A stretch of DNA of 64,000 bases from Fibrella aquatilis (GTDB taxonomy: Bacteria > Bacteroidota > Bacteroidia > Cytophagales > Spirosomataceae). Position 1 is the stretch's first letter. Every line of letters begins with the position of its first letter. A model generated the notes under the pieces. The model did no database searches. It saw nothing but the letters and a program-made list of their open reading frames with translations, and was not told the origin of the DNA. Of the stretch, positions 30,548 to 38,639 are shown piece after piece. A program made the translations under genes and the position numbers. The DNA is taken from the NCBI RefSeq assembly GCF_017353255.1, contig NZ_JAFMYU010000034.1, positions 1-64,000 of the forward strand, written 5' to 3'.

Positions 30548-32970
30548 TAATTCTTGCCGCTCCCCTGTTTAGCGGGGGGAGCGGGGGTTTGCGCGGCCTG
30601 CCGTTGCTGCTGCATGGGGTTGGGGCCTGCGGGCGGACCAAAACCGCCGGGGCGCTGCTTGAACAACTGGAACCGCGTGGGCTTCGAAGTGCGGGGGAAC
30701 GAGTTGTTCTCTGCATCAACGTCGGCGATTTCCTGGTAGGGGTCCAGCGTCCACTGCTTCACCTTCTTCGAGGTGGCAATCACCTTAGCAATCTGGTTGT
30801 TGTTGAACCGCCAGATTTCGGCAGGGAACCGGGCCGTTGAGTCGGTGCCGTCTTCAAACTCCATCCGCACGATCACAGGCATGGGCAAACCGCCTTTGTT
30901 TTTCAGCGTCAGCGTGTAGAAATTCTGCTTCGACTCCAGCACCGCCCGCTCGTCGGGGGTGAGCGTGGCGAGGTAATCCTGGTACTTCTTGCGGTCGGCA
31001 TCCGTCACGGCAAACTGGTCGTAGCGATTGTAGAAATCCATCATCGTGGTGTCTTGGTTTACCACCGTTTCGTCTTTCTTCAGGGCGTCGCGCTGTTTCG
31101 ACACGGTGTTCATCCGGCGCTGGTAGGCGGCGCGGGCTTCGGCCTTAGTTACCTCCGGGTCCTGGCTGTTGGGCTGATACCAGTTTACCGTTACCAGATC
31201 CTGATCTACCGGCTCTACGCCATAGAACCAGCCTTTCCAGAACCAGTCCAGATCCACGCCCGAGGCGTCTTCCAGCGTGCGGAAAAAGTCGGCGGGTTCG
31301 GGCGATTTAAAGGCCCAACGACGGGCATATTCTTTAAACGCATAGTCGAACAGTTCGCGGCCCATGACGGTCTCACGCAGGATGTTCAGGGCCGTGGCGG
31401 GCTTGGCATAGGCATTGGCCCCCAGGTTGATGACATTGTCGGAAGACGTCATAATCGGCGACAGCACCGATTTATCAGCCTTCATGTAATCAACAATATA
31501 CTGGGGTTCGCCGCGACGGCTGGGGAAGTTGTAGTCCCACTCTTTTTCGGCCAAATACTGGCAGAAAGTGTTCAGGCCTTCGTCCATCCAGGTCCACTGC
31601 CGCTCGTCGGAGTTCACAATCATGGGGAAGAAATTGTGGCCTACCTCGTGGATAATCACGCCAATCATGCCTGCTTTGGTGCCTTCCGAGTACGTACCAT
31701 CGGCCTCCGGACGACCGCCGTTGAACGAGATCATGGGGTATTCCATGCCGCCGCCCGCCGTGGCGTGGCACGAGATGGCTACCGGATACGGGTATTTGAT
31801 GGTCCGGTTGCCGTATGACTTCAGCGTATGCTCCACCACGCGGGTTGAATACTGCCCCCACAGCGGATTACCCTCTTTTGAATAGAACGACATGCTCCAG
31901 ATCTTCCGGCCATCGCCATAAACGTCGGTTTGCATGGCATCCCAGATGAATTTGCGGCTGCTGGCAAAGGCAAAATCGCGCACGTTATCAGCTTTGTAGA
32001 CCCACGTTTTGGTGCCTTTCACATCGGCTGGCTGCGCTTTTTCGGCGGCGGTGGCTTCGTCTTGGGTCACAATCACGACGGGCGTTTTGCTCGTGGCGGC
32101 TTTGGCCAGGCGCTGCTGCTGCGTGGCCGAAAGCACCTGCTTGTAGTTCTGGCACTCGCCCGTCGAGCCTACCACGTGGTCGCTCGGTACGGTGATGGCT
32201 ACTTTGTAGTTGCCGAAAATGAGCGTGAATTCGCCCTGCCCCAGAAACTGCTTATTCTGCCAGCCGTTGACGTCGTTATAAGCACAAAGCCTTGGAAACC
32301 AGTGTGCTATGAAATAATTACTGTTACCATCTTTGAATTTCTCGTAGCCCGAACGACCGTAGTATTCCGTGACGAAGTAGTTCCAGTCCACGTTGAACGA
32401 GAACGACGCACCCGGCTTCAGCGGCGTAGGCAGGTCAATACGCATCATGGTCTCGTTGATGGTGTAGGGCAGTGGCTGTACGCTCTTTCCGGCCGTGGTC
32501 ACCTTCGTGATCTTATAGCCGAACTTATCGCTCGCCTGCTGTTGACTGCGTTCGCGCACCGACGTCAGGTTTTGCAACTGCGAAAAGCTCATGCCGTTTT
32601 CATTCAGGCCGCCTGTGCGGGTAATGCTGCCGGTCGAGCCTTTGGCAAACAGGTTCTGGTCGAGTTGCAGCCAGATGTAGCGCAGTTCATCGGTCGAGTT
32701 GTTATAGTAGGTAACAGTCTCGGTGCCGATTATTTTCTGCTGGGCATCGTCGAGGGTAGCCTTAATGTCGTAGTCGGCGCGGTTCTGGAAATAATCTTTT
32801 CCGGGGGCACCAGCGGCCGTGCGGAAAGTATTGGGCGTGGGCAGCGCTGGTCCCATCTGCTCGAACTTGTCATTGGCGCTGAAGTTCGACGGAGCCGTTT
32901 GGGCCGCTGCCCGTTCGCTGAGTAGCAGGGACAGGGCTATTACCAGCACCGACCCAATTTGGTATCGCAT
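30547..32970 (-). CDS. M1-family zinc metallopeptidase (secreted)
   Basis: An 807-residue exported protein with a signal peptide (VLVIALSLLLSERAAAQ). The gluzincin site is HEVGHN (His441, Glu442, His445) with Glu464 in WMDEGLNTF 19 residues later, and the substrate-binding GGGMEYPM motif precedes it, both diagnostic of the M1/aminopeptidase N clan. A long C-terminal part ends in a Pro/Gln/Gly-rich tail (QQRQAAQTPAPPAKQGSGKN). It likely trims peptides in the periplasm or at the outer membrane. No type IX sorting domain is seen, unlike the M1 enzyme at 38636. Confidence 0.9.
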   Translation of the reverse strand: MRYQIGSVLVIALSLLLSERAAAQTAPSNFSANDKFEQMGPALPTPNTFRTAAGAPGKDYFQNRADYDIKATLDDAQQKIIGTETVTYYNNSTDELRYIWLQLDQNLFAKGSTGSITRTGGLNENGMSFSQLQNLTSVRERSQQQASDKFGYKITKVTTAGKSVQPLPYTINETMMRIDLPTPLKPGASFSFNVDWNYFVTEYYGRSGYEKFKDGNSNYFIAHWFPRLCAYNDVNGWQNKQFLGQGEFTLIFGNYKVAITVPSDHVVGSTGECQNYKQVLSATQQQRLAKAATSKTPVVIVTQDEATAAEKAQPADVKGTKTWVYKADNVRDFAFASSRKFIWDAMQTDVYGDGRKIWSMSFYSKEGNPLWGQYSTRVVEHTLKSYGNRTIKYPYPVAISCHATAGGGMEYPMISFNGGRPEADGTYSEGTKAGMIGVIIHEVGHNFFPMIVNSDERQWTWMDEGLNTFCQYLAEKEWDYNFPSRRGEPQYIVDYMKADKSVLSPIMTSSDNVINLGANAYAKPATALNILRETVMGRELFDYAFKEYARRWAFKSPEPADFFRTLEDASGVDLDWFWKGWFYGVEPVDQDLVTVNWYQPNSQDPEVTKAEARAAYQRRMNTVSKQRDALKKDETVVNQDTTMMDFYNRYDQFAVTDADRKKYQDYLATLTPDERAVLESKQNFYTLTLKNKGGLPMPVIVRMEFEDGTDSTARFPAEIWRFNNNQIAKVIATSKKVKQWTLDPYQEIADVDAENNSFPRTSKPTRFQLFKQRPGGFGPPAGPNPMQQQRQAAQTPAPPAKQGSGKN

Positions 32971-33165
32971 AGGAATGAGTTTGTGAATGAAAAATCACCT
33001 TAAAAATAAAGAAAAAGCGGACAAGGTGCGGTTATACCCCCTGCCCGCCGCGATTCCTGTCTGGATACCAACTACCAGCTGGCTAAATCCTGTAATCGGA
33101 GTGTAAAATTTAGTGGTGTAATAAATCTATCAGGCTACTTTAGCCCTCATAACCACTAACCCGAC

Positions 33166-34044
33166 ATGCTTAACCGAATTACTCTTGCCAGCCTGTTGCT
33201 GATTACCTTTTTTTCAGCCTGCAAACCCGGCAAAAAGAAGGCCGATGAAGCCGACCAATCGACCACCACAGCCGTCAGCGCACCTATTCCGTATGACCTT
33301 GCCAACCCCACACAGTCCCAGAAACTTCCCGCCGATTTGCGCGAGATTTCGGGGTTGAGCTACTACAAGCCGGGTCGGCTGGCGTGTGTGCAGGACGAAG
33401 TAGGCATGGTCTACATCTATGACCTGAAGAAACAGGCGGTTGTTGACAACCACGTTTTTGGCCCGAAAGGCGATTTTGAAGGCGTGGAGTACGTCGACAA
33501 AACGCTCTACGCCCTCCGCAGCGATGGCGAGCTGTATGCCTTTGAGCATGAAGACGGCAACGGCATCAAGATTCTGGGTGGCAGCCCCGAAACGCGGCAC
33601 ATCAAGATAGACCTGCCGGGCAAAAATGACATGGAAGGCCTGGGTTATGACCCGCAACTCGACGCGCTGCTACTGGCCACCAAAGACGGCCCCAACACCG
33701 ACGATAAAACGATCTATTTCTACAGCCTGAAGAACAAGACGCTATTTCAGGGCTTCATCCTGAAGCAGGCCAACATTGCCGCTTTTGGTGAGAGCAAAAA
33801 GCCATTCAAACCGTCGGGTATTGCCGTACACCCTAAGACGCACGACTATTACCTACTCTCAGCGGCGTCGCATCAGTTGCTAGTGTGCACCATGCAGGGC
33901 AAGGTAAAATCGGTAGTGAAGCTGGACAAGGACCTGTTGTCCCAACCCGAAGGCATCTGTTTCCTGCCTGACGGTACCCTCTACCTTTCCAGCGAAGGCG
34001 ACGGCAAAAAAGGTATCCTGCTGGAGTTTAAAGTGAAAGAGTGA
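33166..34044 (+). CDS. SdiA-regulated-like lipoprotein propeller
   Basis: A 292-residue lipoprotein: signal peptide with lipobox FFSAC (Cys19), then a beta-propeller with DLREISGLSYYKPGRLACVQ, FEGVEYVDKTLYALRSDGEL, DMEGLGYDPQLDALLLATKD and KPSGIAVHPKTHDYYLLSAA. This is the SdiA-regulated (PF06977-like) family of outer-membrane-facing propellers, of unknown activity, perhaps phytase-like. The last codons (VKE and stop) lie in the left arm of the 48-bp palindrome at 34033. A GCTACTTTAGCC sequence 24-33 nt upstream may hold the -7 box. Confidence 0.8.
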   Translation: MLNRITLASLLLITFFSACKPGKKKADEADQSTTTAVSAPIPYDLANPTQSQKLPADLREISGLSYYKPGRLACVQDEVGMVYIYDLKKQAVVDNHVFGPKGDFEGVEYVDKTLYALRSDGELYAFEHEDGNGIKILGGSPETRHIKIDLPGKNDMEGLGYDPQLDALLLATKDGPNTDDKTIYFYSLKNKTLFQGFILKQANIAAFGESKKPFKPSGIAVHPKTHDYYLLSAASHQLLVCTMQGKVKSVVKLDKDLLSQPEGICFLPDGTLYLSSEGDGKKGILLEFKVKE

Positions 34045-34160
34045 AAGGTGAAAGAGCGAAAGAGTGTTGGCGCCGTTGTCGCTTGGCTCCAGCCGGGGGC
34101 GCCCAGCCGAGTGACAACGGCGCCAACACTCTTTCGCTCTTTCACCTTTCACTCTTTCAC
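34033..34160. repeat. Palindrome with perfect 48-bp arms
   Basis: Arms 34033-34080 and 34113-34160 pair perfectly, with partial pairing continuing inside. The outer part is a purine-rich GTGAAAGAG repeat, the inner part GTTGGCGCCGTTGTC. It separates convergent genes and includes the stop codon of the upstream one. Confidence 0.88.
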
Positions 34161-34164
34161 CCCT

Positions 34165-34827
34165 CTACCATTTCCCCACTACACCTATACCCAGCGCGGG
34201 CAGACCGGTGGGCAGGGGAGTAAGGGTAGCACCAACCTGTACCCGGTAGTTCTGACGAAGCAGCGAATTGTACCGGGCTACAGACTTATTCACCTGCGTG
34301 TTGGCCACAATGACGGTGCCAATGGACAAGGCCACGCTACCGCCGTAGATGGTCCAGTACTCGCCAGAATTGAATCCCGTTGACCGAGTGCGGGCTATGA
34401 AGTATACCAGCGGCACCAGAGCCGTAAGCCTGCTCACTGTGTTCCAGATTCGGAAGTTGCGGTAGTGGCGGTTCACGATAGGGTCGTTCAGTTCAAAAAA
34501 GGGCACTTCCAGCGAATAAGCACCGGTAAGCTTTTTGCCACCGTAGTAATAAACGCTTCCTAATGACGACGATCCCAGTGCCCGTTCAATAGGCCGCAGG
34601 TGCGTAGGAATGGGTGTGGTCCGGTAGAAGGAGGTATCACGCTGGGCGTGGGCGGTGGTTAGCAAACCCACTACTAACCAGCTAATTAAACAGGTGCGTA
34701 TCAAAAGATTGCGTGAAAAGTAGGTGGCAACTGCATTCACAAACACGCGGTCAGGTCGGATTGTTGCCCGGTACTTTTTTCGGTGTTCTGGTGTTGTTTC
34801 AGTAGCCGTATATACCCGTTTGTTCAT
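34165..34827 (-). CDS. Membrane or exported protein, unknown
   Basis: A 220-residue frame with a hydrophobic segment (CLISWLVVGLLTTAHA, about residues 46-61) that looks like a signal peptide preceded by an unusually long, basic N-terminus. The rest has two or three further hydrophobic stretches (LTALVPLVYFIART, YGGSVALSIGTVIVANTQ). The only ATG overlaps the recO ATG on the other strand (CATG at 34825-34828). A non-ATG start nearer the signal segment is quite possible. Family not recognised. Confidence 0.55.
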   Translation of the reverse strand: MNKRVYTATETTPEHRKKYRATIRPDRVFVNAVATYFSRNLLIRTCLISWLVVGLLTTAHAQRDTSFYRTTPIPTHLRPIERALGSSSLGSVYYYGGKKLTGAYSLEVPFFELNDPIVNRHYRNFRIWNTVSRLTALVPLVYFIARTRSTGFNSGEYWTIYGGSVALSIGTVIVANTQVNKSVARYNSLLRQNYRVQVGATLTPLPTGLPALGIGVVGKW

Positions 34828-35518
34828 GCTCTATAAAACCAAAGGAATTGCCCTTAGCTACATTCGTTACCGCGAATCATCCATTATTGTGCGGGTCTAT
34901 ACCGAGGCGTTTGGCCTGCAAAGCTACATCGTAAACGGGGTGCGGTCGGCCAAAAACAAAACCAACCGGATTGCCCTATTCCAACCCCTTACCCTGCTCG
35001 ACATGGTGGTCTACCACCGCGACGACCGCGATTTGCACCGGCTGTCGGAAGTGAAAACGCCGTATCCGTTTCAGCACATCCCCTTTGAGGTGGCTAAATC
35101 GAGCCTGGCCCTGTTTGTGACCGAGGTGCTGAGCAAGACACTGAAAGAAGAAGTAGGCAACCCGCACCTATTCCGATTTTTGCTCACGTCTATTGTTTAC
35201 CTGGAAGAGGCCACCGAGCAGTACGAAAATTTCCATCTGGCGTTTCTGCTGCAACTGGCTTCCTACCTGGGCTTCGGCCCCGAAAGCGCCAACGAGTTCG
35301 AAAATCAACTCCGCGAACGCTCCCTCCCCTTCCTCGCCGACGAGGTGATGACCGATGCCCTGAACATCTTCATGAGCCAGCCCATTGGCACGTCCGTGCG
35401 CCTGAACCGTGCCCAGCGTGCCGACCTGCTCGATGCCCTCGTGGGCTACTACCGTATTCATTTCGACAACCTCGGCGACGTTAAATCGCTGGCCGTTTTG
35501 CGCGAAGTGCTGGGGTAG
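34826..35518 (+). CDS. recO: DNA repair protein RecO
   Basis: A 230-residue RecO: an N-terminal OB fold (MLYKTKGIALSYIRYRESSI, then YIVNGVRSAKNKTNRIALFQPL) and a helical C-terminal part (SYLGFGPESANEF). RecO anneals SSB-coated DNA and, with RecR, loads RecA in the RecF pathway. The ATG at 34826 fits the family start; an earlier frame start at 34724 does not. It is convergent with lptB, 1 bp apart, and divergent from the 34165 gene with overlapping start codons. Confidence 0.92.
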   Translation: MLYKTKGIALSYIRYRESSIIVRVYTEAFGLQSYIVNGVRSAKNKTNRIALFQPLTLLDMVVYHRDDRDLHRLSEVKTPYPFQHIPFEVAKSSLALFVTEVLSKTLKEEVGNPHLFRFLLTSIVYLEEATEQYENFHLAFLLQLASYLGFGPESANEFENQLRERSLPFLADEVMTDALNIFMSQPIGTSVRLNRAQRADLLDALVGYYRIHFDNLGDVKSLAVLREVLG

Positions 35519-35519
35519 A

Positions 35520-36293
35520 TTACACCACTGGCGGGGGCTGTATCTGCGGCTGAGCGGGTGGACCAAACTTGCGTTTCAGCTCAAAATTCTGGCCCAGATA
35601 CAGGCGGCGGACTTGTTCATCGCTGGCGAGTTCTTCGGCGGTGCCCTGCTTCAGGATTTTCCCCTCAAAAAGTAGGTACGCCCGGTCGGTGATGGACAGG
35701 GTTTCGTTGACGTTATGGTCGGTGATGAGGATGCCAATGTTGCGGTGTTTCAGTTGCGCCACAATGGTCTGAATATCCTCCACAGCAATGGGGTCAACGC
35801 CCGCAAAGGGTTCGTCGAGGAGAATAAATTTGGGGTCTACGGCCAGCGCCCGGGCAATTTCGGTGCGGCGACGTTCGCCCCCGGAGAGGACCTTGCCGTT
35901 GTTTTTCCGCACGTGGCCGAGGTTAAATTCGGCAATCAGTTCTTCACACTTCGCCCGTTGCTCAGCCTTCGATTTGCCCGTCATTTCCAGCACGGCCAGG
36001 ATGTTTTCTTCCACCGTGAGGTCGCGAAAAATAGAGGCCTCCTGCGCCAGGTAGCCTAATCCCAGCCGGGCACGCTTGTACATGGGCTGGTCGGTGATGT
36101 CGGCATTGTCGATGAAGACTTTGCCGCTGTTGGGCTTCACCAGGCCCACGGCCATGTAGAACGAGGTGGTTTTGCCCGCGCCGTTCGGCCCCAGCAGCCC
36201 CACAATTTCGCCCTGCGCCACCTGATACGACACGTCGTTGTTGACCAGCCGACTGCCGTATTTCTTCACTAAATGTTCGGTTCTGAGAATCAT
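35520..36293 (-). CDS. lptB: LPS export ABC transporter ATP-binding protein
   Basis: A 257-residue ABC ATPase. Walker A is GPNGAGKTT, the signature is LSGGERRR, Walker B is [13 protein letters not shown], and the switch His is in [10 protein letters not shown]. The [14 protein letters not shown] segment is typical of LptB, which powers LptFG to lift lipopolysaccharide from the inner membrane. The C-terminus has a short Pro/Gln extension. Start at 36293 ([13 protein letters not shown]) is preferred. A 32-bp palindrome lies between it and the upstream recJ. Confidence 0.93.
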   Translation of the reverse strand: MILRTEHLVKKYGSRLVNNDVSYQVAQGEIVGLLGPNGAGKTTSFYMAVGLVKPNSGKVFIDNADITDQPMYKRARLGLGYLAQEASIFRDLTVEENILAVLEMTGKSKAEQRAKCEELIAEFNLGHVRKNNGKVLSGGERRRTEIARALAVDPKFILLDEPFAGVDPIAVEDIQTIVAQLKHRNIGILITDHNVNETLSITDRAYLLFEGKILKQGTAEELASDEQVRRLYLGQNFELKRKFGPPAQPQIQPPPVV

Positions 36294-36307
36294 GTATGTA
36301 GTGTAGG

Positions 36308-36386
36308 GCTGTTCGCCAAGCTGAAGCATGGCGTTCAACCTCCGGGCCTGAACAGTTGAACGCCATGCTTCAGCTTGGCGAACAGC
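36308..36386. repeat. Palindrome with perfect 32-bp arms
   Basis: Arms 36308-36339 and 36355-36386 pair perfectly; 15-nt loop. It lies between recJ and lptB, both minus strand, where it could end recJ transcription or protect its mRNA. Confidence 0.85.
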
Positions 36387-36392
36387 GGCTCC

Positions 36393-38156
36393 TTAAATCT
36401 TTATGTCTTTCAAATACAACTGCATGGTTGAGCGGTTGTTGAAGTGGTTCATCTCCAGGTTATAACAAATCGAAAACGGTTCGTCGGGGCGGAGGTGGTC
36501 GGCCCAGGCACCCAGGCCGAACCCCACCGCCGTAAACTGATGTCCCGACCGCCGCTGCCGACAGGTGAACTTGACATGCTTCTCTTTCATCAGCATCGGT
36601 TCGCCCACCAGCACCACGTCTTCCGTGCAGAAAACCGGTGCCAGGTTGTGCGGCCCAAATGGCGACATCTGCCTCATGACCCGGTAGAATTTGTCGTTGA
36701 TCTCGCTGAAATCGAGCGGCAAGTCTACCTCCACGCGGGGAATGAGGTATTCGTCCAAAATCTTTTCCGACACCACGCGCTCAAACTTTTCGCGGAAGGC
36801 GTCGACGTTTTCAATCGGCATGGTCAGGCCCGCCGCGAAGGTGTGCCCACCAAACTGCTCCAGCAAATCGGCGCATTCTTCAATGGCCTCGTAGACATCG
36901 AACCCCGCCACTGACCGCGCCGACCCCGCCGCCTTGTCGTTAGACTGGGTCAGGATGATGGTGGGTCGGTAGAACTGTTCAATACACCGCGAAGCCACTA
37001 TGCCAATAACGCCTTTGTGCCACGAAGCGTCGTACAACACCGTCGATTTAGCATTAATTAACAGGTCGTTGCGCCGAATCATGTCCAGCGCCTGTTCGGT
37101 CATGCCCTTGTCCAGATCCTGCCGGTCTTTGTTGTGGGCGTGGAGGAAGTAAGCAAACTCTTCAGCCTCGTCGAAGGTCTCGGCCAGGAGCAGGTTCACG
37201 GCATCGCGGGCGTGTTTAATACGCCCGGCGGCGTTGATGCGCGGCCCCAACCCAAACACCACGTTGCCAATGTCGAGGTGTTTGTCTTTGTGGGGGCAAA
37301 TTTCGTCGTCGCGCATGAACCCGGCCACGCGCATGAGGGCCTGAAAACCCGTGCGGGGTTCGGTGTTAAGGCGCTTGAGGCCGTAATAGGCCAAGGCCCG
37401 GTTTTCGCCCGTGATAGGTACAATGTCGCAGGCAATGCTCACCACTACCAAGTCGAGGTAAGCCCAGAGGCCGTTGGTGGGTAGGTTCCAGCGCTGGCAC
37501 AGGGCCTGAAGCAACTTGAAGCCCACGCCGCAGCCCGTCAGCTCTTTGTAAGGATACTGACAGTCAGCCCGTTTTGGGTCAAGCACGGCCACGGCGGCGG
37601 GCAGCACGTCGCCTGGACGGTGGTGGTCACAGATGATGAAATCGATGCCAAGGGCACTGGCTTCGGCTACACGGTCGATGGATTTGATACCGCAGTCGAG
37701 GGCAATAATCAGGGTAAACCCGTTGTCGGCGGCGTATTGAACACCCGCCTTCGAGATGCCGTAACCTTCTTTATAGCGGTCGGGAATATAATGATCGAGG
37801 TGTTCGTAATGGGTGCGCAGGAAGCCGTACATCAGCGACACCGACGTGGTGCCGTCTACGTCATAGTCGCCGTAAATAAGTATCTTTTCATCCTGTTGCA
37901 TGGCCCGCGTAATCCGATCCACGGCCCGGTCCATGTCGCGCATCTGAAAAGGATCGTGCAGGTGGGTTAGTTCGGGCCGAAAAAAGTAGCGGGCCTCGTC
38001 GAACGTATATACCCCCCGCTGCACTAACAACGACGCCAGAAACGGACTGATATTGAGCACCTGTACCAGATCAGCCACGGCCTGTTGCTCGTCGGCTTGG
38101 TCGGGAAAGGGCTTGAAGAGCCAGCGTTTCGAGGGTGGTACGGGTTGCGTAATCAT
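36393..38156 (-). CDS. recJ: Single-stranded-DNA exonuclease RecJ
   Basis: A 587-residue 5'-3' ssDNA exonuclease of the DHH superfamily. The motifs are YGDYDVDGTTS, ALDCGIKS, CDHHRPGD and the C-terminal DHHA1 part with GHTFAAGL (GGHxxAAG). It acts in recombination and mismatch repair by widening gaps for RecFOR, so its closeness to recO is notable. Start at 38156 is preferred to 38186. Domain order is complete. Confidence 0.94.
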   Translation of the reverse strand: MITQPVPPSKRWLFKPFPDQADEQQAVADLVQVLNISPFLASLLVQRGVYTFDEARYFFRPELTHLHDPFQMRDMDRAVDRITRAMQQDEKILIYGDYDVDGTTSVSLMYGFLRTHYEHLDHYIPDRYKEGYGISKAGVQYAADNGFTLIIALDCGIKSIDRVAEASALGIDFIICDHHRPGDVLPAAVAVLDPKRADCQYPYKELTGCGVGFKLLQALCQRWNLPTNGLWAYLDLVVVSIACDIVPITGENRALAYYGLKRLNTEPRTGFQALMRVAGFMRDDEICPHKDKHLDIGNVVFGLGPRINAAGRIKHARDAVNLLLAETFDEAEEFAYFLHAHNKDRQDLDKGMTEQALDMIRRNDLLINAKSTVLYDASWHKGVIGIVASRCIEQFYRPTIILTQSNDKAAGSARSVAGFDVYEAIEECADLLEQFGGHTFAAGLTMPIENVDAFREKFERVVSEKILDEYLIPRVEVDLPLDFSEINDKFYRVMRQMSPFGPHNLAPVFCTEDVVLVGEPMLMKEKHVKFTCRQRRSGHQFTAVGFGLGAWADHLRPDEPFSICYNLEMNHFNNRSTMQLYLKDIKI

Positions 38157-38219
38157 GCGGCGGGTGAACAAAGCATCAGTACGCAAGTTAATTTCGTTTC
38201 TTCCAAAACAGTTTCGCTT

Positions 38220-38639
38220 ATGTCTATTTTCCTGGCCGCTTTATTAGCCTTACCACGTCCGGCACCCAACCCACCTAATAAAGCCACTCTTACCGTAGAG
38301 ATCCGCAACATCCGCGACAACGAAGGGCGCATTCAACTAGGCTTATTTAAACCGTCGGCTGGTTTTCCTGACAAAGCCAAGCCTTTCGACACGCGTATGA
38401 TTGCGGCAACCAAAGGCAGCGTACAACTCGTCTTTGCCGTTGAACCTGGTGAGTATGCCCTGGCCGCCTACCATGATATAAATAGTAACGGAAAACTGGA
38501 CACCCGGCTACTTGGCATTCCCAAAGAGCCTTATGGCTTTAGTAATAATGTTCGCCCACGTATGTCGGCTCCCAGTTTTGCCGACTGCAAAGTGGTCATT
38601 GGCCACGACAACAAAGTGATACATATTCAACTTAAATGA
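38220..38639 (+). CDS. DUF2141 exported protein
   Basis: A 139-residue protein with a short signal segment (MSIFLAALLALPRPAP) and a DUF2141 beta domain: LTVEIRNIRDNEGRIQLGLF, PGEYALAAYHDINSNGKLDT and PKEPYGFSNNVRP. The family occurs in envelopes of Bacteroidota and proteobacteria; function unknown. The 'HDINSNGKLD' loop is conserved and may bind a cation. It overlaps the aminopeptidase start by 4 bp (ATGA), so the two are probably co-translated. Starts upstream of 38220 lack family support. Confidence 0.82.
   Translation: MSIFLAALLALPRPAPNPPNKATLTVEIRNIRDNEGRIQLGLFKPSAGFPDKAKPFDTRMIAATKGSVQLVFAVEPGEYALAAYHDINSNGKLDTRLLGIPKEPYGFSNNVRPRMSAPSFADCKVVIGHDNKVIHIQLK

Noticed and set aside
31930-32925. 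331-codon plus-strand frame opposite the M1 peptidase
   Set aside because: It is a shadow of the peptidase gene in high-GC codon third positions; no domain and no start context.
34041-34223. Small plus-strand frames in the 34.03-34.38 kb region
   Set aside because: They read through the 48-bp palindrome and the mirror of the 34165 gene.
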